Shown here one piece after another: positions 46,867 to 57,693 of a stretch of 64,000 nt of DNA. The notes under the pieces were generated by a model that ran no database searches, was not told the origin of the DNA, and saw only the letters and a program-made list of their open reading frames with translations. The translations under genes and the position numbers were made by a program. The stretch spans positions 3,348,001-3,412,000 of the forward strand of contig NC_064652.1 of assembly GCF_001723175.1 (NCBI RefSeq), written 5' to 3'. Position 1 is the first letter of the stretch; every line of letters starts with the position of its first letter. The stretch is from Penicillium oxalicum (taxonomy: Eukaryota; Ascomycota; Eurotiomycetes; Eurotiales; Aspergillaceae).

Positions 46867-49800
46867 CATGTCGATAAGGAGGCACCAGTGGGACAACAAT
46901 GGGGGAAATGTCCAATTCGAAGGCACTGCGACACATTCGTACGTCGATATTGATGATTGTACCGCGTTGACGAGTATTACTAACTTGGTGCCATCTTAGC
47001 ACCTTCATTCAAAACATCGGAGGTACGTCTGAACATCAAGTTTTCCTCCTGGCGGTACTCCGTCTGACATGAAAGCTCGCAAGACCAAGACCGACAAAGC
47101 AGGGATCGCTGCCGCGAATACTTCGCAGTGACGGATCCGCGCGACGTCAAGACAAACATCCACCAGACAAGAGGGGCGCCCCTCAAAGAGTCCTATGAAT
47201 GGATCCTCCACCACCACCAGTTCCAGTGTTGGCGCGACGGTAACAACAGTAACGACAGTCAGGTCCTTTGGATCAAGGGGGATCCTGGTAAAGGCAAGAC
47301 AATGCTACTCTGTGGCATCATCGACGAGCTTAACCCGACCATAGAAATAGCAGATTCCCAAGCCAAGACATTCCTGTCTTTCTTTTTCTGTCAAGCCACT
47401 GTTCCTAAGCTGAGTAACGCTCATGCTGTCTTACGTGGGTTGATCTATATGCTTGTGGACACACAACCATCATTTCTCTCTCTTATACAGAAAAGGTTCA
47501 ATCAAAATGGGGAGCCACAATTTGGGGGTGCGGAAGCATGGGCTGCATTGTGCAATATGTTCTTATGTATCTTGCGCGCCTGTACCACGGACAAGATCTA
47601 CATTATAGTTGATGCTCTGGACGAATGCGTACAGGACCAAGATAAACTGTTACAGCTTATTCTCCAGGAGACAAGGGGATTACCGCACGTCAAATGGATC
47701 ATATCCAGCCGGAACCACGTTAATCAGCGCATAAGGCTTGACGACTCGCAGTCAATACTGAGCCTGGAACTGCAGGAAAACGCCGAAGCTGTGTCTCTGG
47801 CCATCGGAGCTTACATCTCGAACCGGTTAGCGGAACTTGAGTCTCTGGAGGAGGATGATACTTTGCTGGAATATGTTCAGCAGACCCTCGAGGAGAAAGC
47901 CGAAGGAACGTTTCTCTGGGTGGCGCTCGTCGTCCAGGAACTTCGGGGCGTTGATAGCTGGGACGTGAAGCAAGTGGTGGATGAAGTGCCGACAGGGTTG
48001 GATGATATGTATGCGCGAATGATAGACCAGATCGAACAGGAAGCGCCTCGAACCCGAAAGTTTTGCCACTTGGTCCTCTCAGCTGCTACCCTGGCCTATC
48101 GGCCGCTTCAGCTACTGGAGCTAGGGGCAGTGTCGGGACTCCCTGACGAGATCGCCGGAAAGGCGAAAAGTCTTGTGACGATGATCAAGAGGACCGGCTC
48201 GTTCCTCACGGTCCGCGACGAAAGCATCTACTTTGTGCATCAGTCTGCCAAGGACTATCTAATCGGAAAGGGCGCGCAGAGTATCTTCTCGGCTGGCCCT
48301 ACGGTTGCCCATCGCCGAATGTTCACGCAGTCCCTCCAGGTCGTGAAGAAGGCGTTACGGCGGGATATGTATAGCCTAGGAGCCCTGGGTACTCCTATCA
48401 AGCAAGCCCAGCCACCTAATCCGGATCCGCTTGCAGTCGCACGATACTCGTGTGTCTACTGGGTCGACCATCTACGAGAAAGCGGATCATACGAAGATCT
48501 CAAGGAGGGTGGTACTGTCGACACGTTTCTTCGAACGCAGTGTCTCTACTGGCTCGAGGCACTGAGCCTCCTGCGAAGCATATCGGATGGAATTATGTCG
48601 ATACAGAGACTGAAGGATCTCGTATTGGTATGTGTTCATTTCGGGAATTGGAACTGCTCTAACACCGCGATAGGAACGACCGACAGCAGCCAAACTGAGC
48701 ATCCTCGTCCAAGATACATATCGATTCATTCTGTACCACCGAATGGCGATCGAGAACAGCCCCCTACAGGCGTACGGTTGTGGGCTTGTATTTAGTCCAT
48801 CGCGGAGTTTGATTAAGAAGTTGTTCTGGCACGAGCGGCCCAAAGATGTCACGATGATGCCGCCAATGGGAAATGACTGGGATGCGCACACCGGGGCATG
48901 CCTGCAGACGCTGGAGGGCCATGATAGCTATGTCAACTCAGTGGTGTTCTCCCCCGACGGCAGCCGCGTCGCGTCCGGGTCTTCGGATAACACGATCAAG
49001 ATCTGGGATGCGCACACCGGGGCCTGCCTGCAGACGCTAGAGGGCCATGGCGACTGGGTCAACTCAGTGGTGTTCTCCCCCGATAGCAGCCACGTCGCGT
49101 CCGGGTCGGAGGACGAGACGATCAAGATCTGGGATGCGCACACCGGGGCCTGCCTGCAGACGCTGGAGGGCCATGGCGACTGGGTCAACTCAGTGGTGTT
49201 CTCCCCAACGGCAGCCGCGTCGCGTCCGGGTCGGCCGACAGGGCGATCAAGATCTGGGATGCGCACACTGGGGACTGCCTGCAGACGCTGGAGGGCCATA
49301 ATCATGATGTCAACTCAGTGGTGTTCTCCCCCGACAGCAGTCGCGTCGCGTCCGGGTCTTTGGACAAGATGATCAAGATCTGGGATGCGCACACCGGGGC
49401 CTGCCTGCAAACCCTAAATGTTGGCAATTATGTGAATATTCTTTCCTTCGACACCACCAACTCCTCTCTTCACACTAGCGTTGGGATTTTTCCCCTTCGT
49501 GGCTCAGCAACACCTAATCCTAGGCCTCCGACTAAAGTGTCCGCGTTAGACCTCCAATCACCTAGTGCAAATCAACTGCCGCAACCCCCCGAATATCAAG
49601 GCTACGGTATCAGTTTCGATAGACTCTGGATCACGCGGCGTTCACAGAACTGGCTCTGGCTGCCTCCCACCTATCGCCCGACCAGTTCGGCTGTAGGAAA
49701 GTCCGGAATAGCGGTGGTGCTTGGCTGCCCGTCTGGACGTGTTTTGATCTTCGGATTCGCGACTGGGGGTGCCGACTGAGCGATTCACGGCTATGGTCAA

Positions 49801-49898
49801 TAGCCAGTTAAGACCCGAAGTAAAGGACAATCGCACCTAGCCCTTGTCTTGCCACGCACAGTGATTTCTTCTGGACGACCGCGGTTATCACCTGATCG
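46867..49898 (+). CDS. NACHT-WD40 NLR, right copy (about 4 WD40 repeats, frameshifted)
   Basis: Same architecture as the left copy: short first exon from ATGTCGATAAGG (46867), a NACHT exon identical over 555 codons (47128-48627 and on), a 46-nt intron at 48628-48673, then the repeat exon. Only four WD40 units are present (GHDSYVNS, GHGDWVNS twice, GHNHDVNS). The third has a one-base loss near 49205 (VVFSP then out of frame). A second shift is an extra G in a G-run near 49767, which ends the C-terminal domain early at GFATGGAD; the left copy has one G fewer and reads on. The homologous stop would lie near 49898. Unless these are assembly errors in repeats and homopolymers, the C-terminal part is not expressed as a full receptor. 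Confidence 0.82.
48880..49420 (+). repeat. 126-bp tandem array encoding about 4 WD40 units
   Basis: The short counterpart of the array at 39408-40700. The last unit (GHNHDVNS to KMIKIWDAHTG) is identical in both arrays; the first units differ. This shows loss or gain of units after the NLR duplication. Confidence 0.88.
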
Positions 49899-50449
49899 AC
49901 GGCCCGAGCCTAGCGAGGTAATCTTCCGTAATTATTACATACTTAATGTGGGTCTACTCTATATATAGCGGCCGTAGTATATTTCATACACGAATTTACA
50001 CCATTGTTATTTCCCCGTGTATTCAACTTCACCAATTTGTAATCTTGGTACCTCTACGCTGCCAAGAGTTTCGCTCAACTCAACATTGTCGTAACCTACA
50101 TCATTTTAGTGGCGTGAAAAGATGATGGCCGCGATCGCAAAATTACACTCACGCTGAATTATTCTTCACACTCATCTCTGATGTCATGGTGGGTGGTCTT
50201 GGCGTCCCAGTCCTCCACGGCAGATTTCCTGGTAATACATTACGTCTTGTACTTCAGCACCGGGACATGGTATTTACTTTCTTTTGCAAAAGCAGTGATA
50301 GCAAGAATCCTCTAATTAAGGTATCCTCTATTCATAAATAACGATTGAATGGTTTCTAGAGGATAAACATGCTGCACTTGTCAGGTACCTCGCGGGTGTT
50401 TCACCACGCAGGGCATTTCATGTCACCGGGATGGGGGTTAAGAGGGTAT

Positions 50450-50925
50450 CGTTTGTGTCGGTTAGCTGTAGGCTGCTTCTGGCGCCTGCCCTGAATGTCT
50501 CCTCCCCGGGTCCCTCGGGGCACGCCCAAGTATACCGAAACGCACGTGACAACGCTATTCCCTAGTGTCCGTAGAATGATTGGTCCTCAGTCGTCACTCA
50601 AATAACTGCGGCCCCCCGCTTCTTTGAGGTCCGTAACAATAGACTCATCGGTGATAGGAAGGACTGGATATATAAGGACACTCGTTTCAGCATCATGTAT
50701 TTAGTTCTTCGCGATCAATTGCACACTGTTACTTGGTTACTACCTTGAAGCACTTTGCACTCCACGGTTCAACTCTAAGACAAATCCAACCTACAGGTAG
50801 GGGATTCACTTAGTGGTAACACTTAGTGATTGACCTACTTGGCGCGCACTTCTGGCACATTTTGCAAGACACTCAACAGGATCCAACCCGCAGTAAGGCT
50901 TTGCGAAGCAACGGTACGATTGGAG
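50450..50925. other. No gene recognised
   Basis: A short non-coding interval between the right arm of the inverted repeat and the retrotransposon debris. Confidence 0.4.
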
Positions 50926-50929
50926 ACCA

Positions 50930-51125
50930 GGTTTTGAGATTTGATAGACCTACAGGTCTACAAGGCAAGGAAGCAATCTGGAGGCGAGACAAATGGGATT
51001 GGGAAGTCTAGGGAGAAGGAAGAAGAGAGAGAGAGGGAAAACCCACGATGGGGGAAAAACCCTCAAGACACATGACCGCTGCTGGGCCTAGCAAACATCT
51101 GGAGAGGGCAAACTCTCTCAAGATT
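50930..51125 (+). repeat. LTR-like repeat, copy 1
   Basis: It contains TTGATAGACCTACAGGTCTA, a run with GAAGAAGAGAGAG, and GCAAACATCTGGAGAGGGCA. The same sequence occurs inverted at 55425-55625 with moderate divergence. It sits beside gag-like debris, so it is probably a solo or remnant LTR. Confidence 0.55.
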
Positions 51126-51299
51126 GGAAGTTAGGATAGCAGGCAAGTCTCGGCCCTGGACGTTCTGACTCACAGTGACCAGTCAGCACCGCGTAAAATT
51201 AGGTTTCTTTTCCTATCGTAGAGGTCTAGGTTCGAGGCTTCTCTCGACCTTTTCTGATGCTTGTACCTAGCATCTACCGTCGTAACAGCCCACTATGGC

Positions 51300-52440
51300 T
51301 CTGAGATCTTGCTAGGGGTGTCGTGCGTATCCTTTGCATGCATACCTTGGGTTGTTATATAGACATTGCTCTGTATCCTCTTGGGGGTTTCTTTCTTGAG
51401 GCTGTGCAGTGGTATCCTTCCCTAGGAACTGCGGTGGAGCTTCTGGGATTTCTGGAGTTCCTGGGTTCTCGCTTGGTGTTCCCGAGGTCCTTCCCGCTCC
51501 TTCCTGGGTTTCGTAGGATAACTCCAGGGAGTCGGTAGGGTCCTATAGACCGTGTTGGGTCCACCCTTGACTCTCGAAATTCTCCCAATCTATCTCGGGG
51601 AATTCTTCCGTCGCGTGCTCTGCACTGATTAGGCCGCGGTAAACTATATCGTCTGTGAAGTCTTCGGGTCTTAGGTCCTTTGTGTTTCGTCGCATTACTT
51701 CCGCCCGTTCTTTATACACGTCGAAGGTGTCTGAGGTTTTACCCTTCGTGGTTTGGTCCCGCGTATCCGCCTAGTTCCCTCCGTGGGTAGTGGCGATGCG
51801 TACCTTCTTGCCGTTACGTAGCGGCGTCTCGGAGCCATCGTTGGTGGCTCGTAGCTGCTAAGGCGGAACCCAACCGTCCTGGGTTGCCCTTATTTGTTGT
51901 GGTCTTGCGTTGTTGCGTTTTTCGTTACGCTCACGCGCCTATGGCTTTGCGTTATTGTGCTTTTCCTTGCATTTACGCGCCCTGTGTCCTGCTTTTCTAT
52001 ATTTAAAGCCTAAGTTGTTGTCTCTTCGTCGTTTTTCTTTATTGCTTGGGAGTCTCGCTGCGTCGAGCTCTATTGGCTTTGGACTATAGGGATCGCTATC
52101 CCTTATGGGTCGGTTTGGTCGTTTGTCGTATCGATGATGCGATGGTCGGCCAGTGCCTCGGCGCTATCCTTCGATTTCTCTTTTTTCTATTTATCGATCG
52201 TACAGGCGATTGTTAATCCGCACTGTTACGTCGATGAGTTTTTCTATAGTGTCTGGTCGATCGATCCGTGCAAGTTTATTCTTGATATGGGGTTTAAGTC
52301 CGTGGTCGTAGTACGGGATCAAAGCGTAGTCTTCCTATTGCAGTATCGCTGCAAGTTGTATGAACTCGGCCGTATAGGCGGATGCTAACCTAGTTTGTCG
52401 AATTCATTTTAATTTGCGTTTAGCTGTCTTCTTGGCATCA
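51300..52440 (-). mobile_element. LTR-retrotransposon gag remnant
   Basis: Minus-strand frames give gag-like sequence in order: SAYTAEFIQLAAILQ with a stop, EDYALIPYYDHGLKPHIKNK, DTIEKLIDVTVRINNRLYDR with a stop, then a zinc-knuckle relic FKYRKAGHRARKC in which the expected first cysteines are Gly and Tyr. Downstream frames read LRPEDFTDDIVYRGLISAEH and FPEIDWENF. Several stops show that it is dead. The layout suits a Ty3/gypsy-like gag; no pol is visible. Confidence 0.55.
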
Positions 52441-52789
52441 ATGTCGCTAAAGGTTCGTTCGAGGTGCTGTCGGAACGTAGTGTAGCTGCTAAAGATTGAT
52501 TGCGTAGTTGTGTTCTATTCGTCGCTGTCTTTTTCGTAAAATGACAAGCTCCCTTTTACCGCAGCTTTTTACGGTAGGGGCAGTAATAGCTGTTCATCAG
52601 AAACGAACTACCGATTTACATTTTCCAACGGTTACTCAACCAATACGGCTGATATTCCACCGAACTGAGAGCATCAAGTTCTGCAAGCTAAGATCAAGGG
52701 CGGTTTATATAAATGAGCAAATCCGCCTCAGGAGTTCGTGGCCTGAGAGGGTCAGGTATTGTCGGTTCTCATTACTCAGCTGACTCATA

Positions 52790-53868
52790 CAGGATGAACT
52801 CCAGCCATCCAAAACGCGTTCGACCGCCGACGATATGGTGCGAAGACAAACCAAACTGGACCAAATTGGGAACTGATTCTAGTTTATCCCAAATGCCTGG
52901 GGAGCAAATGAACGGCGGACCTAACTCGGTGACCGTTCCTGCTGCAAGACCGACAATCAAAGTTTCCCCTCCCAAGATACGATAGACGACAGAGGATCCG
53001 TGGCAAACTTATGAACTGGTTATGCAGGTTTCCTGGGTCGCAGCATTTGCCTTGCTCATCGTCGAACTAAGAAGGCCGAACTGGTCAACATTGAACGACT
53101 GAAACAGCAGTCATCGTCAGCGGCTACTATGGTCGAGGCGATGAACCAAATCTCTCATCCTAGCTTTCCAACGCTGCTGGAATGCTACCATATCGGAGAT
53201 GATGCGATTCCGGTATGGGAGCCAGCGGAGCTTTCTGTTAACGAGATTCTGGCATCGAGATGTCCGATTACTGAGAGTGAAATTGCCGCGATCATCAGGC
53301 CGGTAGGTTTCGAGAGACTTACCGCGAGAGAGTGACTGTTACTTATGTTCAGCAGGTTCTCGACGGAATCAAGTACTTGCGCGACCAGGGAAAAGCACTC
53401 CCCAAATTGAGCTCGGATACTATCTTGCTCACCGAGTCGGGCCAAGTTAAAATCGGTGAGCACATAACGAAACAAGCGTCCTGCTCAAACCTTACGCGTA
53501 GGATGCTAAAGTCACACTGTAGCTGCTGTGGAGCGTAGTTGCGAGATCATAGCGTCGGAGATAGACGCGGCCACCTTGAAACTACTCGCCTCGGCCGAGA
53601 TTGCGGAGAAATTAATGAAGAAAAATCCACCCCCACATCCGTGGAGCACTGAGGTTCAGCGCCTGCCGGAGTAGCTGAGAAGTGTCTCTGTGGAGGAACT
53701 GCTACAGGTAAGTTTCTATTCCTTATGTCGACTCCCAGCTCACTGAATTCAGAATACGTATCTCAAACGACTGGCGTGGGATGGAGGTCTGAAAATACTC
53801 GTAAAAGGGGCAAACAAAACTGCCAGCCATAAGGTGGATTTCTTCGACCGCTCAGGCGGGAGTTCCTA
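52790..53868 (+). pseudogene. Protein-kinase-like pseudogene
   Basis: Pieces in order are HPKRVRPPTIWCEDKPNW, then AELVNIERLKQQSSSAATM, the N-lobe-like NQISHPSFPTLLECYHIGDD, and IPVWEPAELSVNEILASRCP. After an intron at 53303-53352 (GTAGGT donor, CAG acceptor) come VLDGIKYLRDQGKALPKLSS and DTILLTESGQVKIG. Finally there is AATLKLLASAEIAEKLMKKN and, after a stop (TAG within LPE-LRSVSVEELLQ) and another intron, YLKRLAWDGGLKILVKGANK. This resembles a divergent fungal kinase-like family without a clear HRD or DFG; catalysis is unlikely even in intact members. Stops and frame changes indicate a dead copy. Confidence 0.55.
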
Positions 53869-53869
53869 A

Positions 53870-54890
53870 TTCCAGCACGGCACAGGACGGTTCAAGTCAG
53901 TCCCAAGCCAATTATTACGCGTGTTGTATGTCGTACCGTAACTAACGATGACTGCGAGCCTGACCGGATTGGTTACGCTGATGTGACCAATGTCAACAGT
54001 AGGGCTTTTACACGCATTATGAACAAAACCAGCGCTTGTAGCAATAGAAGCGCGGGGATGAGTGAAATCATTGCATATTTTCCTGCCTTGAACCTGGAGA
54101 CCAGCGTTTCGTGCGGTTATAGTGGTAATACGAACCCTTACCGGCCGAGAGGGGTTGAGCGAAAGCCAGTACCCTAGGCTGATGTGTAGTGGTCTTATAC
54201 ATAGTGTACAGTACTCCCTGGTCACACACAATCTCTGAACATGCCTACTTCCTACAGTACGTGCTTGTAAATTGGACTGGTCAGCACAGGAATTGGCTAC
54301 GAGTATTCACCCATACTCCGTGTTGGTCAACGTTAGCTGCTCGCCACGAAGGGATTTCAAAGACTAAGACGCTATACACGGCTAAGGAGCAAGAATGGAA
54401 TTAACTGTTCGGTCTTTAGTACTGTACACACTGTGCCGTACCAACCATCTCTCGATCTTGATCATCGGCATCCGTCCCCATTCCCGCCACCACTCTCTTT
54501 CACTACTCTCTTTCACCACCCTCTTGGTAGACCAAGTAATGGCTACGTTGAGATGAACGAACTTAAGTTTCTGGACACACTACGTTGTTTACTTTGATAA
54601 ACCATCAGACAGCGTAGACTTACCTTTCCCTTACCCGAAGGGAGAGCAAACCGGGAATATGGGAACTTCAACGCCCGGGCAAGCCGCTTGATGGCCCACG
54701 TAATTTGCCTGCGGGTAATAGATGAGAGAAACCTAAAACTCATTTGATTAGTCTCGGGGATTTATGGATGCTCCATATAAAACAGAGCGTAAACTTGCAC
54801 TCTCCTTTCCCTCAAGCTTACCTTCGGAGTGTTCTCTGGATCTGCGAGCTCAGCTTTCTGATTAGAAGTGGAAAATCCTTCGGCTGACGG
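53870..54890. other. No gene recognised
   Basis: Short frames only, including one of 64 codons at 53983-54177 without resemblance to known proteins. Confidence 0.4.
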
Positions 54891-54892
54891 AA

Positions 54893-55277
54893 ATGGAAAC
54901 TACAGCGCTTGGTGCCAATGCTACCACCATATCTGGCCTTACAGGGTCCGACACGGCATCGGAGGATATTCCTTCAGAGACCAGCGATGACCGCGCATTC
55001 ATTGTCTCCGATACCGATCAATTGTCATATTTCTCGACCGACTCATCCGAGGCTTCAGATTCGAGCCTGTTTCAATATGACCCAAGTTACAATAATATCG
55101 TAGATGCGGTGAGTCCTTTTCTTGGATATTTTGTGCAATAGCTAACAAACTAGACAGCCGCGAGACTGGATGAAACTACCAATTAGGGAAATTACCCGAA
55201 AGATAGTCCTCGAGTATGGTCATGAAGTGGAACAGTATCTTGTTCTGTGGTGCTACTGGGAAACCAAGACCGCATGA
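54893..55277 (+). CDS. Hypothetical protein, 111 aa, probably truncated
   Basis: Two exons, 54893-55108 and 55158-55277, are joined by a 49-nt intron (GTGAGT donor, CTAGACAG acceptor) with the frame kept. Exon 1 encodes a Ser/Thr/Asp-rich, likely disordered segment beginning METTALGANATTISGLTG. Exon 2 reads MKLPIREITRKIVLEYGHEV and EQYLVLWCYWETKTA before TGA. The same frame after the TGA (SLITASIERLSPGFGSS) still looks coding, so the stop may be a nonsense mutation. The YLVLWCYWE core vaguely recalls a chromodomain, but I would not name it. Confidence 0.45.
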
Positions 55278-55424
55278 AGCTTGATTACAGCGAGTATTGA
55301 ACGGCTCAGTCCCGGTTTTGGAAGTTCGTGTACATGTTATACTCGATTGCGGAAAATCATAGCGAATCGCGTCGGTAGCACGAGATGAATATGCCTGCAA
55401 AGTGTGTTTTGAGCTTATGTACTC

Positions 55425-55625
55425 TTGAGAGAGTTTGCCCTCTCCAGATGTTTGCTAGGCCCAGCAGCAGTCATGTGCCTTGAAGATTTTTCTCCCGCTC
55501 GTGGGTTTTCCCTCTCTCTTCTTCCTTCTTCCTGAGATAGACTCCCCAATCCAGAGATCTCGCCTCCAGATTGCTTCCATGCCTTTAGACCTGTAGGTCT
55601 ATCAACTCTGTTGCCCAGAACAAAG
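55425..55625 (-). repeat. LTR-like repeat, copy 2
   Basis: The inverted, partly diverged match to 50930-51125, including TAGACCTGTAGGTCTATCAA and TTTGCCCTCTCCAGATGTTT. The two copies are in opposite orientation, so they are not the two LTRs of one intact element. Confidence 0.55.
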
Positions 55626-55816
55626 TAACTAACGGTAGGACCGGCAACTAAAGCCGGCATTTGATAGCCATACCGGATTCCACTCTACACCTTGAAGTAA
55701 TCAGCGACTGCATAAGGACGATGATGGATGTAGGAAAGCAAATTGTGAATTAAGCATTTATTGTGCAGTTCCGTATAGTAGCACCAGCCTCTGTTGCGAA
55801 TTTGTACTTGTCCAGG

Positions 55817-55867
55817 ATGCCTCCTGCGGCGTTGAGGCTCCTGCGGCATTGAGGCTCCTGCGGCATT
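55817..55867 (+). repeat. 17-bp tandem repeat, three copies
   Basis: The unit is GAGGCTCCTGCGGCATT. The second and third copies are identical; the first is slightly diverged. It lies in non-coding DNA. Confidence 0.7.
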
Positions 55868-55869
55868 GA

Positions 55870-56345
55870 GGGCTTGATCGCTCGATGATACTTCATGGGG
55901 ACCATTCACGTATTCACAAATGCCGTGAGTATAGGATAACCATACGCTGATTGGAATCTGTGTCTCTATTGCTTTCCTTCCTGGTACGATCTCTCTGCAA
56001 TCCCTCGGTGTGGTGGTTTTACTCTCTCCTACCTCGACAGGTCTGTTAGCTCAATTTTCATTAGGCCCTAACCTCTACACTAATTGGGTTTACTATATCT
56101 GATAGACATCTTTGCTCTCTCACTTCCTGCAATCCATGGTTGCATTACCTTCATCGTACAGTTCTCTAGTGGGAGACTACTGTTTCTGTTTGGTCGGTTA
56201 GCCTCCTGGCGCTTCTCTATACATGCGATCACTAAGGCGGTAGGAATTTGCAAGCGACCGTTGGACATTGAACTCCGATTACGACGAACTGGGCGTGACT
56301 AAAGCCGTAGAGCAACGTCGAGAAATGTCTTGCCTCCCTTACCTG
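55870..56345. other. No gene recognised
   Basis: Short frames only. This is probably the 3' region of the membrane-protein gene on the minus strand. Confidence 0.4.
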
Positions 56346-56349
56346 GAAC

Positions 56350-57070
56350 TCACGTACGTCCCGATATCCCTTTATCTTCTCGTTTGATCTTTTCTAACTT
56401 TGCCCACTTGTAGATTGCCAGTAAAGCGAGGAAGGTAACAAATGCGAGGCCAGTGACAACCGTTGTTGCAATAGCCATCACCGACCAGTGACCGCTCCGC
56501 GACGTATAAATATTAACGAATGTGGTGAGCAGCCCGGCTGCTGCATTCAAACAAGCTGGCCTAGTCTTCTGTAAGCTACGCAACGATGGTAGGAGGAAGT
56601 GGGGTGTTGTCGCCTCACGTGAAGAGTTTGTTAACGAGCCATGGATAGTTGCCTCGAGGCTTCGGTGATCGATAAAGCAAAATGACTAAGGCTGAAATTG
56701 CGCCCATAAGAAACAAGCATGCGATACCAAGAAGGGGCGGGTTTTGAATCGTATGCATCACTGCACGGCCCGCGCTATTCTTGCCCAACGTGTCCTGGAC
56801 CTGGCTCGACTTTTGCAACGAAGTAAAAGTTCCAGGAACGACCAGGTAGCCGGCAAGTAAAGCCCAGTTAGCTATGCTGACTGTGAGATTATATCTCAAC
56901 TCCATTTCGGCTTCTTCTCTCAGCATTCGCACGTAAGTCGTTTCATTGGCTCTGCTTGTGGCAGTGATTGTTCTTTGAATACCCTCAGCATTCTCATTAA
57001 GTTCCAATTTTGCGTCCCCCGAGTGTCTTCGTAGAAATCCCGTCACGCTAGACTTATGGCCAGTGTGCAT
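56350..57070 (-). CDS. Multi-helix membrane protein, 225 aa
   Basis: Exon 1 is 57070-56619 and exon 2 is 56575-56350. The 43-nt intron has a GTGAGG donor and GCGTAG acceptor, and the frame is whole. The start is MHTGHKSSVTGFLRRHSG. A charged N-terminal cytoplasmic-like part (ENAEGIQRTITATSRANET, then REEAEMELRYN) precedes four hydrophobic segments: VSIANWALLAGYLVVPG, LLGIACLFLMGAISALVILL, a weaker one in exon 2, and VVTGLAFVTFLALLAIYKWA. The tail is basic. I do not recognise the family. It is divergent from the patatin-like gene, about 620 bp away, so they may share a promoter region. Confidence 0.6.
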
Positions 57071-57693
57071 AATTGAAGTCAGACAGTATGATGGTCCAAG
57101 TGCTTGAAAGATTGTTGCTTTTATCTAATCTCAGGATGGGAACACCTCTATATTTATATCGGAGATTCTGGACACAACAATGCTCTTGATCTTACTGTCG
57201 GGACCCACTTTCTGCTCGTGGTATGCTCATTGTGAAATGACATCGCCAACCTCATAAAGTCGCCATGAGGTTATTCCGGGAGATTTAGTTCTTGAGGCCA
57301 GAAGGTTTTACGGAACATGCGGCAGCCGCGTTTGAAAAACTGATGGCAAAGGCGCTAATGGAGGTTTCATGTCAGTATTGTTGGCGTTCTGGGCCGAAAG
57401 CTGATGTTTTTCTCTCTGTACACAAACGCCAGTAGAAGCCTCGGAATTCTGTTTCTGGTTAGCGCCGCACCAGGCCCCATCTACCATTGTTCCTCGTCGA
57501 GGCTTAAGCTGTTTAGAAGCCCGTCCTGGGGCTGGCAATTATGGGGCCCCCTTGGTAAACTGCGGAGGCGCAGGGTAATGCCGGAGCCCGCAGGAATTAC
57601 CAGAAGGTCATTGTTCTCAAACCTGATTTTGTATAAAGTCTCTAACGCTCCAGCCCATCCTTGTTCTTATCACAGGGCCTCCTTCTGGACTCA

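Larger units (their letters stand above)
46330..50442 (+). repeat. Right arm of large imperfect inverted repeat
   Basis: The inverted partner of 38395-43250. The near-identical core runs from about 46877 to 49836, almost exactly the NLR coding region. The arm is shorter because its WD40 array has fewer units. The spacer between arms (43250-46330) contains the HeLo gene. Confidence 0.85.
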
